Shown: positions 22,601 to 37,600, counted from the stretch's first letter. The stretch: DNA of 64,000 nucleotides from Arion vulgaris (GCA_020796225.1 CM036754.1:16075367-16139366), one strand, 5' to 3'. Made by a program: numbers and translations. The notes: generated by a model not told the origin, from the letters alone.

Positions 22601-25600
22601 ATAAAACACTATTTACATCACAGGTGAAGTTTGCAAGCATTTATAAGTCACTTAACAGTAATGGTTCTCAAATTGTTGTGGAGCGTGGCTACCTTGAAGT
22701 TTGTGTTGTATATTCACCATTTCCCTTCAAACTGATTCGTAAATTTAGATTGCATTTTGTTACTTTGAATTTTTTTGATACCATATATAGGAAGACATGG
22801 TTATGATTTACATAGAAATGTACATGCATTGTCCATTATAATTTAGGATTAAGTTAACTTTGAGTTTACTTTAGTTTAGTTGTCAGATCATCATCACTGC
22901 ACATTGAACCAATTAGTCCATAAATGCTCTGATCTTCTCCTCAGTGTGTCTCTCAGCGTGTGGCAACTAACGACACCGTTTCTTTGTTGGTCTACTTTTA
23001 CTCTATTACTACCTGTATAGTGCTCTTGTCTAACTACGCCACATTTGACTTGGTATTCTTGCAGTCTGGTTAGTGTTGTAGATTCACCACTATTACTTGA
23101 ATCATTTACACATCCTCTCTTCCTAAGGGAATTTAGAATTACGTTATTAACTGTTCTGGATAACTAAATCGCCCGTGTGTTGCCGGGACCCACAAGGGAA
23201 GCAAAGAATAGTACCACTGCGACCTACAATGCATGTCTTAGAGGCAACTGATGTAGGCTCTAGGGATGCTACCCTAGTAGATAAAAAGCAGCGCAGAAAT
23301 CGGATGTGCTGGCCTGCTTGTAGGCGCATAACTGGCACAATGTACAATCGCTCTTAGGCTCAGATCACATACAAATCACAAAGTGGTTGATATGGAGCGT
23401 TCGAAGAAGAAGAATGATAACTAAATACTAAGCAACAAGTAATGACAAACCCTCCATAGAACTTGCTGCTTTCCCCAGAATAGAAGCTACTTTTATATAT
23501 CATACTTCTTATCATAGTTCTTATGACATAAAGTATGACTTCCCAACAGGTGGGTCACTAGAGGTTTCCTATGGGTCACTTTTTAGTTTATTTTTTAAAA
23601 TAGAAGTTTGTCAACATTTATTTGTTTTCCATATGTCTGCACTGCTATATTCTATTACTGATTGTAACACTGGTATTTGATAATTGATAAGGAAGTGGTA
23701 TACGGTCTACAGATACATGAAAGTGTTTGCGGTGATATAATTCAGTAATTTCTCAGTGTAGGTGAGATCGAGTTTCTAGTCCTATCGGAGACAGACGATT
23801 AAATGTAGATCCTGTATTCATTTTTAACACGTAAAAGAACTCTGGGTAGTTTAAAATCGAGAAGAGCAAGCTGGAAAGCCCGGCTGCCCTGTCAAAATTC
23901 ATTAGAAAATATTAAAAATAAAATTCCTACAGAAATATCTTCTCCATGTTCACAATTACATCAGGGACTCTCGCTGGTGATACAGTGTTTGTGCACTGCA
24001 ACTGAGATCTTTCTGTGTAAGAAAGATATCGGAGCACACATGGTTACTCACCGAAGTGCAATGAGGAGGATCCTATCAATCAATTCAGCAAAATCTATGA
24101 TATACCGCCACAAACTGACACAATCATAGTTCACCACTTGTCAACCACCAAGCATATGTTGTAAATATTATCTTTGAAGTGAAAATCGTTGACACACAAA
24201 AAGAAATGCCAAAAGTAAACATTTCAATCAAAGTTTAAATCTCTCACTACAAATATGTCATCCTTACCTTGATATCAATTTGGAATAGGTCATGTATTGA
24301 TTCCTAAGGTTTCGTTCTACTAACTGTTCTCAATGTTGGAACCAATCAATCTTTATTACAGTTCACAATGAAACGTCATAGTAAAAATAACTGCCAATCG
24401 TTGATGTTTAAGATAAGAACTAATAACACCAGTAGATCGATGTGTTTAGTTCAATCACTATTCATATCAGTTAGTGATAGTGTGTAGATCAACTGGCAAT
24501 CTGCTAAAACACAGCTTCACTTGGGTATAGATAGATAGAGCGTGTCTACTTCTGGTTTCCCTTATAATAGTTTTGAAAGGGTATTTATGGGTGACAAAAG
24601 GAGTGGTTGAGATAGGAATGTAAATAACATTGAAGTAACTACTATTTAAAAAAAAAATAGAATATAGAGTTTTGGGTTGGAAGGGGGACGACTGAGAATG
24701 GTATTCATTATCAGCCTTCCTTCCTGTTTCACTATAAAGCTGTCATTATTTTTTAATCCGGTTTCAGAAGAAATATGGGCGTCATGTAATCTATTTATAT
24801 ACAAAAGTCACATGCTGGTGTATATATATATATATTTGTATTCTCGTACCGTTGTACGTTACATAGTGCATGCACGCAATTTCTCCATACTACCGTATCC
24901 TGGATAACTCTCAATCTTTTCTATTCAACTAGGTCCAATATTTGTCGACAAAGTAAATTTCATTTCAGGGTTTTCCTAGTGCGTCCTTAGCTCTCTGCAC
25001 AAACGATTAAATCTTTTGATCGTTTGTGCACAGGAGAGACCTCGATCGCTCCTCGGCCTTTTGGCTAAGATCAAAGTGTAGTATCTGTATCGCTTGATAT
25101 CTGTCACGTGGCTCATTATATGGGTTTACAAAGATATCAGCTTGTGTTACGGAACTAGTGCCCATTTGATCGAAGCCGAAGGTCGGAAGCCTTCATGGCT
25201 ACCCTTGTACAAAACTGGGAGTGCCATCGATCGAAGGATTGATGGGGCTTGATAGTTTTATAAACGTTTTCACGTTCCGTTGTACGGGGTCCACCTGGTA
25301 TGGCACATCTGGGACGGGCCCCATAATAAAATTAAAAAAAAAAAAAAAAAATAGTGCGTCCTTTCTTTCTTGAACCATTATCTTCCCGCTTCAATGACGG
25401 TGCTTTGTTATTCCTGTGTAATGTTTTTCTCTCGGTATGTCCTGCGTCCCCATTTGTGGTTTCTGGTGTAGAGACCACTGTCTTCTCTTAATTATTGTCG
25501 TAAAAGGCATTATGAGAGGTTAGTCATAGGACCTGCGACACCATATTGTTTTATACAAAAAAAAAACAGAGACAGAAAAAACCAAAACTGCTCACGAAGA

Positions 25601-28600
25601 TCCGGATGCAATAGTGAAAAGGCACACATCGAATTGAAGCAGCAGAAAAAATAAAATATACATTACTAAGATAAGATTGATGTTATAACTGTTATTTTAA
25701 ACTGACAGTGTAAACGTATATACGAACAAACGCTGACATAATTGATCAACCATCCCCAAAATCATTGCAAATCTGTACATCGCGATGGCCAAGGTGACCT
25801 ATTTCATTTCGGGGTTTTTATATGAAGCGGTTTCTTCTCAAACTCTACATACTCTTAAAATTAAACATGTAAACTATCGTCCTTACAGTTTAATTAGGTT
25901 ATTTTGAGATTGCGTCACATGCTTGTTCACTAAATATACTTCGTGCGTGAACCACGTGAAGTTCATGGTTATGTAAGATGTGCGTCATTCATTTCATTTT
26001 CTACGTAGTTTATATTGTGTAGTTTTCAATATATTTGACAAACGAAAAATTAGTTGTTGATCAACACTGAATATAAAACGACACACCCATTTATATGTGA
26101 ACAACACAATACAGTGAAGTTTATACAGGATCTTTAATTGAAGATCATTTTTCAACGAACGATAAGAAGTATGAAAGAAATTGTTGATGAGAGCTCTGTT
26201 CCGACGAACAAAAGGAAAATTATTGAGTGATAGGACCATCATCATTGCACTTCGGCGAGTATCCATGTGTGGTCCTATCTCTTTCTTACACATGAAGATC
26301 TCAGCGGCAGTGCACTAATTCCGTAGCACCGACGAAGGTACCCGATGGTGAAAATATTTTGTAGGAGTTAATTTTTTTTCTAAGGAATTTTGCCAGTGCT
26401 GCGGTCTTTCCAGCTTGCTCTTCTTGATTTTGAACTGGCAAGGCTTTTTTTACGTGCTCAACTTGAACACGAGATCTACGTTCTATTGTCCGTCTCTTAT
26501 AGGACTAGCAACTCAATCTCACCTACAATGATATCAGGGATGTCTGGAAAAATATACCGATGATTCCATGAAGGAGCAAACTGAGTACTATTGGAATGAA
26601 AGATGAGCATATAATCTCTACGCCACATAGATGCCAACGGGAAATGCTTTCGTGGAACACATGTTTCGATACTTTTCAGCGTCAATGTGTGATTTTTAAA
26701 CAAATTGGTCTTCATTTTCTTCGCACGCTCCATATCGACTACTTGTTAAACCACTGTTTGTGATCTGAGCCTAAGAGCGATTGTACGTTGTGCCAGCTAT
26801 GCACCTACAAATAGGCCAGCACATCCGATTTCTGTGATGCTTTATATATACTAGGGTAGCTTCACTCGGTCACTACACCAGTCGTCTCTTACATGTCTTG
26901 TAGGTCGCAGTGTTACTATTCTGTGTTTCCCTTACGGGCACTGACAGCACACGGATATTGACCTAATGACTACGATGCTTTGACTAGGACAGGTCATTGA
27001 CAGAGGTAGGACATGCATACACAATAAGGATGTAAACATTAAGTCACTCGTCTCTTCCCATCAGCTGTACATCGGAGAGCTGTCCTAGTCACTGTTCCTA
27101 CTGGCATACAACACACATGACCAATACATCTCCACTGTCGTCTTATAATGATGGTCCCAAATGATGCACATTATGTTCGTTTTAAAAGCTATTCATTTGC
27201 TATAGTATTTGGTCAGAAAATGTGCAGGACATCTACATGGTATTGCCAATATTCGTCATGTTTCCGACGTTTAGGTTTAGAACACATTGTGACGATTTCC
27301 AAAATGAGTTTTAACAAAAAAAAATCAAGAAATCTCAAGGGTCAGGGAAAATCATAGATAACATTACAGAGTGATCTTTGGGGAAAATGTAATGTATAAT
27401 AGCTCTAAGTGCACATTCACAAAATCAGAGATTAGTAAAATGCAACGTTTTGAGAATACACGGTGAGTAATAGTAGGAGGACATCGGATAGGTCATGGGT
27501 AGAGCCGAAGTTGGCAGTTCATATTATAATTTAACGGATAACTAGCTCGCACTTCGATGTTTCACTGAGATGAAGCAGAGATTGAAGTGTCTACGCATAA
27601 CGCTGGGAGTATCAACAAGAGATCGGTTTAGAAATGAAGACATCAGGAAAAAAGTGGGCACAACATCCGAACTAAAATTCATAAAGAAACAACAATGTGA
27701 ATTATTCGGCCACGTAAGTAGACAGCGCGCATCAAAGAGCAATGTTACTCCGATACAGTGGATACATAGCAAAAAGTGAATCTCGGAGTATGAAGCACAC
27801 ACAAAAGCCCGTTCTACAAATCTCTTATTCTGACGCTGTGAGGCAAAGCAGGATTAGAGAAAAGACAAGATGTTCCACTGAGAGCAAGAATATGTGATAA
27901 CGGATAGACATTGATGATTCGTCTTCATTGCGTTATTGTCATTCCAGGTGGATGGTGGAATTGGTTGTCCCTCAGCCTTTAAGTGTAGGGAGCAATTTGC
28001 GTTCCGGGGCCAGATGAATCGCCGTTTTGTGTTTTATCTTTGTTTTTATGTGGTCTGATATCTTATCTTAGTCTTCCCTGGTCTAGTACCTCGATCCTTT
28101 TTGTATGCTGTTATTGGTGGTTGGTTGTATTGCATTCTCATTACATGTCTTGTCTTAACTACTACATTTGTTTTCTTTCATTGTATTCGGTATATGAATT
28201 TGCCCACTCTGCTTCTGATGTCACCATTTCTAGTCATCTCCGTCATACGTCAATTCTTGTAAAGACAGGATTGGTAATTATCAATAATACACCGTCACAT
28301 TAACACTTGTGCGGTTTTCTTTTTGAGAACAATTTACTTGTTTGTTGCATTATAGTTACTATGTGAGCTGTATTTATGTCACTATGCCACGTATAGTTGG
28401 TCAGTATGCCACTGTTATAGTTGGTCAGAAGTCACACAATCAGCAACGATAATTCAATCGATGTCGTTCAATGAATAGATTTATTTCATTGCTCATACTG
28501 TATAGTTCTATAACCAATCCATCTATCTTCAAATAGATTGCATGATTGCTGGTGGCGTCTGTGGCTTAAGGAATAGTGACTCGGTCTAATAACCGTTCTA

Positions 28601-31600
28601 GTTCGAATCACGCTGCTAATTTGTTGCAAATTGTTCTGAGGATTTTACAAACTACTGAACATAAGAATGCTCTAGAAAAATTATAAACAGCTTTTTTTCG
28701 TCCGCTTTCAACTCAGACATTCCATCTCTGAAACTGATTTGCGTAAAATCTGTTTCCAATTTCTTAAATGGCAGCAGCGCACATGTAAAGTACACATGGC
28801 ACCCGTTGCTCAATGTACTGTAATTAGTATTCCTGCATACGGAGTTTTCTCCGACTTCAGAGGTACTCATGTTATCGTCCTGAGGAGACCAGGGACTCGA
28901 ACAATGCCGGACAGTAGGTCGAACCCGAACTATGAGGCGTCTCACAGCAATGTAGGCCGAGCTACATCAACTTATCAATCCCCATAATCAGCGTTAAAAG
29001 CTGGGTTTGATCCAAAGTCCTGTAATTAACCTTTTTTATCATTGCACAAACTCAGTAAAATCAAAGCAAGTCAAATACATAGTGGTTAGTGCATTTCAAA
29101 GGCCGTCAACCAAAGGAGGATCTCAAATAACAGACAATGAAAACATTTGCTACGAAGCGTATACAAAACTGTTCTAGACACCGTTTCTGTATCCTGACGA
29201 TTGAGGCAAAAAGAATTCGAGAAACAAATTACTTGCGTGGTCCTAATCAATTCCACGGTGGGAGTGAAAATGTTTCCGGACGTAACGCTCAATTGGAGAT
29301 CAATCAACGACTCTCAACGAAACAATTTAACCAATTCGCAGAAAGACAAGCCTGTATATGATTGACGTACACTGTACAGTAAGAAATCCAGTGAACAGAC
29401 ATCTTGGTACTCTTCCTGTAATTTGTTCTAGTTTGATATTTACTTCTCCCAACTCTACATGTATTTTGGAGTTTGATTGGAGCAGTTTGTTAACTGAACC
29501 AAGTCAACTAATAAACTATCTAGAGTTGGCTGTGCTTGAACCCTTGTATTCAATATGGGGATTTCCCATTCACAGTTGACATGGCCACATCGAGATACGT
29601 GTAATTCATCCCAACACTCAGCTGTCATTCACTGTCAAAGGTCACGTTAGTACAGGGTACTTTTGAGGCCTACAACCAACACTGTCCAGTGTTTTAATTT
29701 AATATGTTAAGACGCACCTGGCTGATGGTTGTGGATGCGCGGGCGCAATGTGATGATTGCGATACTACAAGTTAAGTTCATATCCTTTACAGGACTTTGC
29801 AAATCAACCCCAGCTTTTTAATGCTGTTTGTGATTTTTCTAGGCATTATTACGTTCAGTAGTTTGTCATTGCTTTCTGAACGGCAGGTGTCATCGTCCTT
29901 TTGTAAAAATCCACACGGAAACAATTTGCAACCAAACTGACCACAGCGTGATTCGAACTCAGAACGTCGGGTTAATAGATCGAGTCACTATCCCCTAAGC
30001 CACAGACACCACCGCAGTACTACTACTAATAATAAAAACAAAGTAATGTTAATATAGTTGAGTGGTTGAGCTGCTCCAGTGAAAAAGCAAAGGGTAGGAT
30101 TTAGGGGGCAGTTAAACGGTTACAAAATAAAACAAGATTGCAAAAGCTTGAAGATCGTGTTCATGGGAGTGTAAAACATCGGGAAAATATTTATTTTTTT
30201 TGAAATCTAAATGACTTTAAGCCAGGTAAGCATTAATAAAGGCGCCATTAATGTTTATACAGGCGCTATTAATGTTATACAGGCGCCCATTCATGTTTAT
30301 ACAGGGCGCCATTAATGTTTATACAGGAGTTCAGGCGCCATTATGTTATACAGGCGCCATTAATGTTTATACAGGGCGCCATTAATGTTTATACAGGGCG
30401 CCATTAATGTTTATACAGGGCGCCATTAATGTTTATAAGGGCGCAGCGTTGGACAGCGCTGCCTACAAAACTTCATGCTCACTATTTGTTAAATAAAGCA
30501 GCCCCCGTGTCCCTGATAGTGGCACAATGGAAATATAATAGCTAGGGAAACATAATAATTTAGTCGCTCATTTTAACTCTTCCAATATATTTATACAAAC
30601 AAGAAAACATTAAATTAAATAGCTGAGGTAAACATGACTTGGTAAGCGCTGTAGCTCAAGCGGTAGTGAGCTCGATCACAAACCCCAGCTATCTGGTTCA
30701 AACTGGCAAGAACAATTTGTTCGTGGTTTACAATGTCTAATAGTAAGAGTGGTATTTACAAATGTCTAATATAATTATTAAATGTCTAATAGTAATTATT
30801 CAATGTCTAGTAGAGGTATTTTTACAAATGTCAATAGTAAATGTTTTTCAAATGTCTAATAGTAAGAGTGGTATTTTTACAAAATGTAAAAATAGACCTC
30901 ACCGTCCAGAAAGCAATGGCAACCTGCTGAACGATAAGTGGTGCCTAGAAAATCAACAACTCGTTTACTGTGGTTGATGGCTACGTCCTGTAAAGGATAT
31001 GCCACGATTTTCATTTTCAAGCATGACATGAATCCTGCCAGTTTGGAGTGACGACTTAGCAAGGGTCTGACACACTTGTCCAACTGAAACACACACCACA
31101 CCAACTATAGACTAGTCTACCCTTTAGATGCTATTATCAATTTCGATGCTCCCTAATTGTCTGTAACGTGTTTGATACGCCTCGAGCTGGATATGTAAGG
31201 TCAACTATTTTACATTCTTACTTCTGCTCATTTATCACTGATAACCAACTCCTAGCACTTAATTTCATAATTAGCAGATACAAGAAGAAAACACTTTAAA
31301 GAGCCATTTATCACTGACAACCAACTGCTAGCACTTAATTTCACAATTAGTAGGTACAAGAGAAAAACACTTTAAAGAAACATGTATCCATCCATCTATT
31401 CTCTATCCCTGTTTTGCCTTTCTGAGTCATGTTGAAAAAAGAGGCCCCTGGAGCGAGCCACTGTATGCGTTTTGTACAAAGTGGAATTTAGTGCCTATCA
31501 CCATGCATCATTCACAATATTCTAGTAGATTCATTTAGTGGTTGTTTTACCTTTTTATTTATAAGTTTTTTAAAGTGGTTATAGAACTGATATTTTATCA

Positions 31601-34600
31601 CTTCTGGTAGACCCATAAGTGTTCAGTCTCCTATAACAGATCATTCTATTTATGGTCATCGTATTTTCACTTAACCTTTTCTGAAAAGTTTTCTGTATCA
31701 TGGTATTATGTTTAATTGGATGTTTTTGTTTTGTTTCTCTGATCATGCTATATAGATCACATATAAGATGTTAATGTAGGAAGGAAGCTCACGCACAAGC
31801 CTGTTTTAGAAATATATTCTTATCCTGATTCTGTGAGGCAAAACAAGATTAGAGAAAGAAGATTAACCCTTTAGCTGCTAAGGACGCATATATACGTTTT
31901 CCCATTCACTTCTTAAGACGCATTAACATGTCTCTTATTATCTCTCCTCTGTGGGCTAAAGACGTGGTAACCGTTATACATTGCTATTGTCACTGCTATA
32001 GGCGTACATTCACGTTTGTGACCTAGAAACAAAGAGTAGCTATTTTTAGCTCAGCCTTCGGAATATGTAGCAGCGAAAGGGTTAAGAAAATATTTTAATT
32101 CATTAATTTGTGCTTATATAAAAATATTCTTGTTTTCCATATCATTTTCCATTATATTTATTTGTTGTTCTTCGATACAGGGCGACAAGTACTGTTACCT
32201 CTTCAGGTGTGCAGGCCGATGCATATTCAAGTCACATGTAGGCTATCTAGTCAACACAATAATGGGCAGAAAGTCATCTGAACATCCTGAAGAAGATCTG
32301 CAAAATCTGAACAGTGAAGTTATTGGCAGTAGTAGTGGTGGTAAGAAAACAGCTGAAGATACAGTCCAAAGCAATCCAGTCCCAAGCAATCCAGTCCAAA
32401 GCAACCCAGAGAAACAGGAAGTTGTGCAGGCTGTTTCAGAGCAGACAACTGTGCGAATGATTTCCACTACTAAAGTTGAAACACCTGAGCTTGTTATTAC
32501 CCCACATTCAGGTAAATTTGTGTTTGTTTCTTGCAATATCTTGTCTATTGTTACCGTTGACATTTAATAAGCCGGTGGAAAACATATATGTGATTTTGAA
32601 TATATTTTTCGATCCAGAAGCACTTGAGCTTTCAGATCTTCGGCTCGGTGCTGGGAACACCGTAAATCTGGAGAACCTGTGACTTTTCTGCCAGCCCACG
32701 GAATTGAACCGCACTCACAAGGGGCTTGTCATCTGTCGTCCAACGCGCTACGAACATGCTGGGCAGGTGGGCACTTTTGAATATAAGTGTCGCCCGAGTG
32801 GTTGCTGGGGCCCAAATTGGGGTGTAAAGCATAGAACCACTGTTACCTGTCACGCATGTCGTAAGAGGCGACTAAGGAGGTAGGGTGTGGGGCTAGCTAG
32901 CCCACACCGTAAAAACACTAGATGGCTACAGAACGGAGAGCGAACCGAGTAAACGCTGACTGAAACCGGACACATCCTCAAAGGATAAGCACCAGAGCTC
33001 CAAATGGTTCTGAAGATGTGATGTAAAACACACCAATGCTAAGGCTGCATGAATCAGATTTCCACATGAATAGAATTTATGGGGAAGTCTGGTACATCGG
33101 TCCGGGCGGTGATCACAAAAGAGAGAGAGAATATAAGTGTTACAGAAGAGTCCTCTGTATACCATGACAGAGAAGATAACAAATAGCTCTATCCAGAAAT
33201 AACTGAAAATTAAAGAGAACTGGCTGATGCTACAAATAAAAATAAGAAAATTTAAGTATTTTGAACATATAAAACGATGAGAAGGGTTGGAGAAGACCAT
33301 TAGGGAAGGAGGCATCCCTGCAAAGAGAACAAGAGGAAGACCACGGAGAAGATGGATTCAGGATGTAACATGATTTGAGAACAATGGCTTCAGAGGCTGG
33401 ACATCTGGCCTAGGAGAGGGAGAAAAAGTACTGTGGCAAAGCTCTGCTAGGGACAAGCTATTTGATGATGGTTGTTACGCAGGTAGTGTTCCGGTACTTT
33501 TTCTTGGTACTATATCACTAATGTATTGTAACCTTGATAAATACTACTCTTAATAAAGTGTAGAAGTCACATAATAACTGTAGGAAAGTTGTAATATATT
33601 GTACAACATTTTAGACGTAGATTGAATGGAATTTGGATGGGCTCATTATTGTTTAACTATTTGTGCATGCATACTTATATTAAACTTGGACATATCACAC
33701 AAGTTTGATGTTGATTAATTAATCTTTTTGCAGACATGGTTGTTCGTTCTTTTTGGCCAATATTGACACCCATTTTTCTCAATCTGGTCAGCAACTGGGA
33801 TTCACAACCTTGAGACTCCTCTGTTTGGAAAAATTATCTCAATGTGTTAAAAATATCATTTCGGTCCATTGCAGTTCCCTCAGATATCATAGCTATGCCA
33901 GCCAATCTATCAATTTGTTCGTTACTACTGACACCTACTTGCCCAGGGAAGAAAATGAAGGTGATTTCTCTGATCCCTGTTTGTACCAGTACCTTCACCC
34001 AGTTTCGTCTCACCATTCCTGTTTCGACTTTATGAATTACACTTAATGGAGTCACTAATTATGAAAACTCAAAAGTAGTTATGAGATACCAACTTTTTTT
34101 AATGTCAAATAGGACACATAGAGAATATAGATCGATAAAGATCAACATCCTCACTATGTTCCATCCTCTAATGCAGCAGACATCCTAACATTATACCTTG
34201 GACGGATCCACCTTCTTTCACTTATCAAGTGTTGGTTTAGGTAGGCTAACTAACCAAATCTATTAAAAAACATCATTGTTACAGATACTTCAATGAAGAG
34301 ACCATGTTCCATTAATATCACAGAACTAAAAAACTAATATAAATGTAATTTTATAAGCTGTAACACTATGCTCCATTGGGAACTTAAAGGAAGAAGAATG
34401 AAGTTGTAAAATGGAGATACCAATGGTGAATCAAAAAGATGGGTAAACAAGAGTTTTACATACACACAAATATCACATTTCATCAAGTACATAAATCCAT
34501 TCTATATTCTGTAGTTGGTCTTGGTGGATACTGTACTCAAGATAGACAGTGTGAGGACCCCAATGCAGTTTGTGGTCATGGAAATTGTGTTTGCAGTGAT

Positions 34601-37600
34601 GCCTTTTACAATAAGGAAGGAATTTGCCGTAAGTAACAATGTACATATATTCTTCTTGCAGAGTTTAAACTGCTTCTACACTCCAGCATAGAAGAAAGGG
34701 AGACCAAATAAATAATTTAAAAAATAATAATTTAAACTGCTCAATCATATGTGAATACTAGCACTTATGAAAATGATACATCACTTGAGTTACATGTGCT
34801 TAGAGATTGTGGAGTTTTAAACATATTGTACCACTGAATTGTAATCTGACACTCTGAGGACACTCTATATAATCCTTTGGCTTTGCAGATTTTGTTGTGC
34901 ATGGTGAAAGTTTGACTTACTTTCATGATTTCTTTCAATGATGTAATTTTCCAAATCACCATCCTGCGATACTGTACTTTCCCGCCGAGTGGTTACCGGG
35001 ACCCAAATTTGGGGGTAAAGAATAGAACCACTGTTACCTGCCACGCATGTCGTAAGAGGCACTAAGGAGGTTTGGCTGAAATCGGATGCGCATGTCCTAA
35101 ACATGTAAAAGTCAATGCATTTAGGGGCCTACCAAACCAATGTGCAACGTATACACGTTCTGGCAAAGATCAAATATATCACAAAGAGTGATTAAAATTG
35201 TTCGTAAAGAACGAACACAAAGACGAGGAAGACTGTACTTTCCAGGATCAAGAGTATCACATCCAAACTACACATCTTCACCATCAGATTTAAAAGTGAC
35301 AATGGATTCGATACATGCACAAGCAGCAACCTCACAACATAACCAATAATCTGCTTAGCTGAAACCAACATGGGAAGAGAAGTGTGGGAGGCCAAATGAT
35401 ATGTTTAAAAAAAGTTTCTTTAGGCGAAGGATTGACTTCATTCCACTGGGTTTCCCCATAATACTCTGTTGCTGTCTGCAGAAATGTTGCGAGTGTCGCA
35501 CACAGCACGAACTCCGTAGCTCCAGCAGAAATCCTAGAGATCTCATTAAAAAAATTGTGCATTAGACTCGGTCTGTAATCGAACCCACACCCTTCAGAAC
35601 TCAAGGCGGACGTCTTAACCAATTAGCCATATTGACCCTCCCTGATAATAATACCTGGGAAGAACAATAGAATGAGAGATCACGAGAGTCGATGCTTCAA
35701 GGCAAAGCTAAAAATCTGGCTAAAAAATTTTTTTAAGAATGACAGTTACAGCTCTCTGCATCATTGAGCACAAGCTAGCGATAGTAGGAGTATAGTTTTG
35801 ATGACAGCTTTAAACTAAAAAAGCATCTGTTAACTAAAGAGCAATTAGATACATAAATAAACACCTTGATAAAGAGGATCACAGAGGATAGAGTAGTATA
35901 GTCTGTCCATTAATTCGTGAGCACGTTTGAAATTGATTTTCTTGAAAACTACCTGTTGGATCTCAGTTATTTTTTGCAAGCAACCTTAGAATATCCATGA
36001 CGCTAGAGAAATATTTTTTCCAAGAAAATTTGATGTAGTTTGAAATATTTCTTCTTCAGGTTATATTAAAATCAACCTCACCGGATTGTACACAATAGTA
36101 ACAGATCTACGGTACACAGACGCGTTGTTCTAAAAATACATTATGGTAACATTGAAATATCGTGAGTTTCACGGGAATTCGTGCACCTAACCCAGTCGAC
36201 TTTGAAAGCGGAAAGCATATGACGTTATAATTGGGATACCGTTTATAGTTATAGGCGTATCTCGCTATTTGTATGAAGCTATTGTATCATATTTGTTGGC
36301 TTATCAAAACTGACATTGATATCACATTCATAATGAGTCTGAAGTGCACATTTATAACAATGCAGAAGGTTACAGTTTTACTATACCAACACTTCCGTAG
36401 GGAATCTAAGAGAGGGCATCTATATTGCGATATTCATAACCCTGAGAAACGAACGCAACTGGCGCTTGGTCTGAATAGAGAATCCTTTTCCCGATGGATT
36501 AAACAGGACACAAAGTGCACTAATGTCAAGCAAGGAAGGCAAAGATCAATTGACACTTTGACATAGATGTCATAAGACGGGAGCTCTTGAAAATGTTTGC
36601 GATAAATCAACTTGTTACTCTCAGGAAACTGAAATTAAAACTGCAATCAGATTGCAGCATAGACATTTCTAAAAGTACTCATGAAAATTGTAAGAGCCAG
36701 CGCTTCACCTTCAGAAAACTATAGGCGGCAGGAATATTATTTGTGAAAAGCCACATTTAATTGCTGCCCGAAGTAAATACCTGAGGCAGATCCGTGAGCG
36801 GCGGAGGCAAGGTTATGATATTGTATATTTGGACGAATCCTGGGTCAATGCTCACCACACCAATGCTAAAGAATGGCAATCAGTAGACGGTGAACAGAAA
36901 AGAAAATACTAAGCAGCAAAGGCCAGCGTATTATACTAACACATGCAGGAAGTAGTGAAGAAGGTCTTGTCCATGACGCTGGACTTATTTTCCAATCAAA
37001 AGTACCGACGGTAGGACTACCACACAGAAATGAATGGACATATTTTCAGGCACTGGATGGAGAAAGATCTACTTCCAATTCTAAACAGACCATCATGCTA
37101 GGTAATGGATAATGCATCCTATCACAACGCAGTATCAGCGGAAGACAAAGTACCAACTGCATCAAATACAAAAGATCAAATTAGGACTTGGCTTGCTAAG
37201 GAAAATGTCAGCTTCGATGATACATATTTGAAACCCGAGTTGTTGCACCTGGTGAGGATGACAAATAAGACAAAGGTGTTTCATATTGACAAAATCATTG
37301 CGGAATACGGCCAAGCGTCTTTGCGACTACCTCCATATCATGCTCACCTCAATCCGATAGAGCTTGTCTGGGCTAAAGTAAGAGGGCAAGTTGCCGAACA
37401 GAACAGGACGTTTAAAATGTGTGATGTTGAAGTTTTGACACGTGAGTCCTTCTCAATGATAGACATGCAGTTCTGGAAGAAGTGTGTTGAACATGTGCTC
37501 CGAGAGGAGGACGAGTACTGGCACCGAGATGGATTACAATTTGTCCAGCCAGTAACAATTATCAACCTCATGGAATCGTCAGATTCGGGATGATACAAAT

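Larger units (their letters stand above)
19629..32180 (+). other. Intron 1 of the LRP11-like gene (12.6 kb)
   Basis: Begins GTAAGT and ends TTCTTCGATACAG, splitting the MANSC domain in phase 0. Repeats inside it are listed separately. Unassigned stretches: 19635-20439 (AT-rich), 21101-22889 (AT-rich, with a 136-codon open frame at 22396-22806 that I could not tie to any family), 23413-23754, 24091-24829, 25364-26224 and 31381-31862. Nothing in these could be supported as an exon. Confidence 0.75.

Noticed and set aside
22396..22806. 136-codon open frame in intron 1 of the LRP11-like gene
   Set aside because: No recognisable domain, no supporting splice sites, and AT-rich composition like its surroundings. 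Left as a possible but unsupported gene.
25045..25351. A functional U2 snRNA gene
   Set aside because: The middle departs from U2, no Sm site is seen, there is an A tail, and target-site duplications flank it.
30240..30450. CRISPR-like regular repeats
   Set aside because: The 22-bp units are contiguous with no unique spacers, and the genome is eukaryotic. The same applies to the 34-bp array at 62820-63738.
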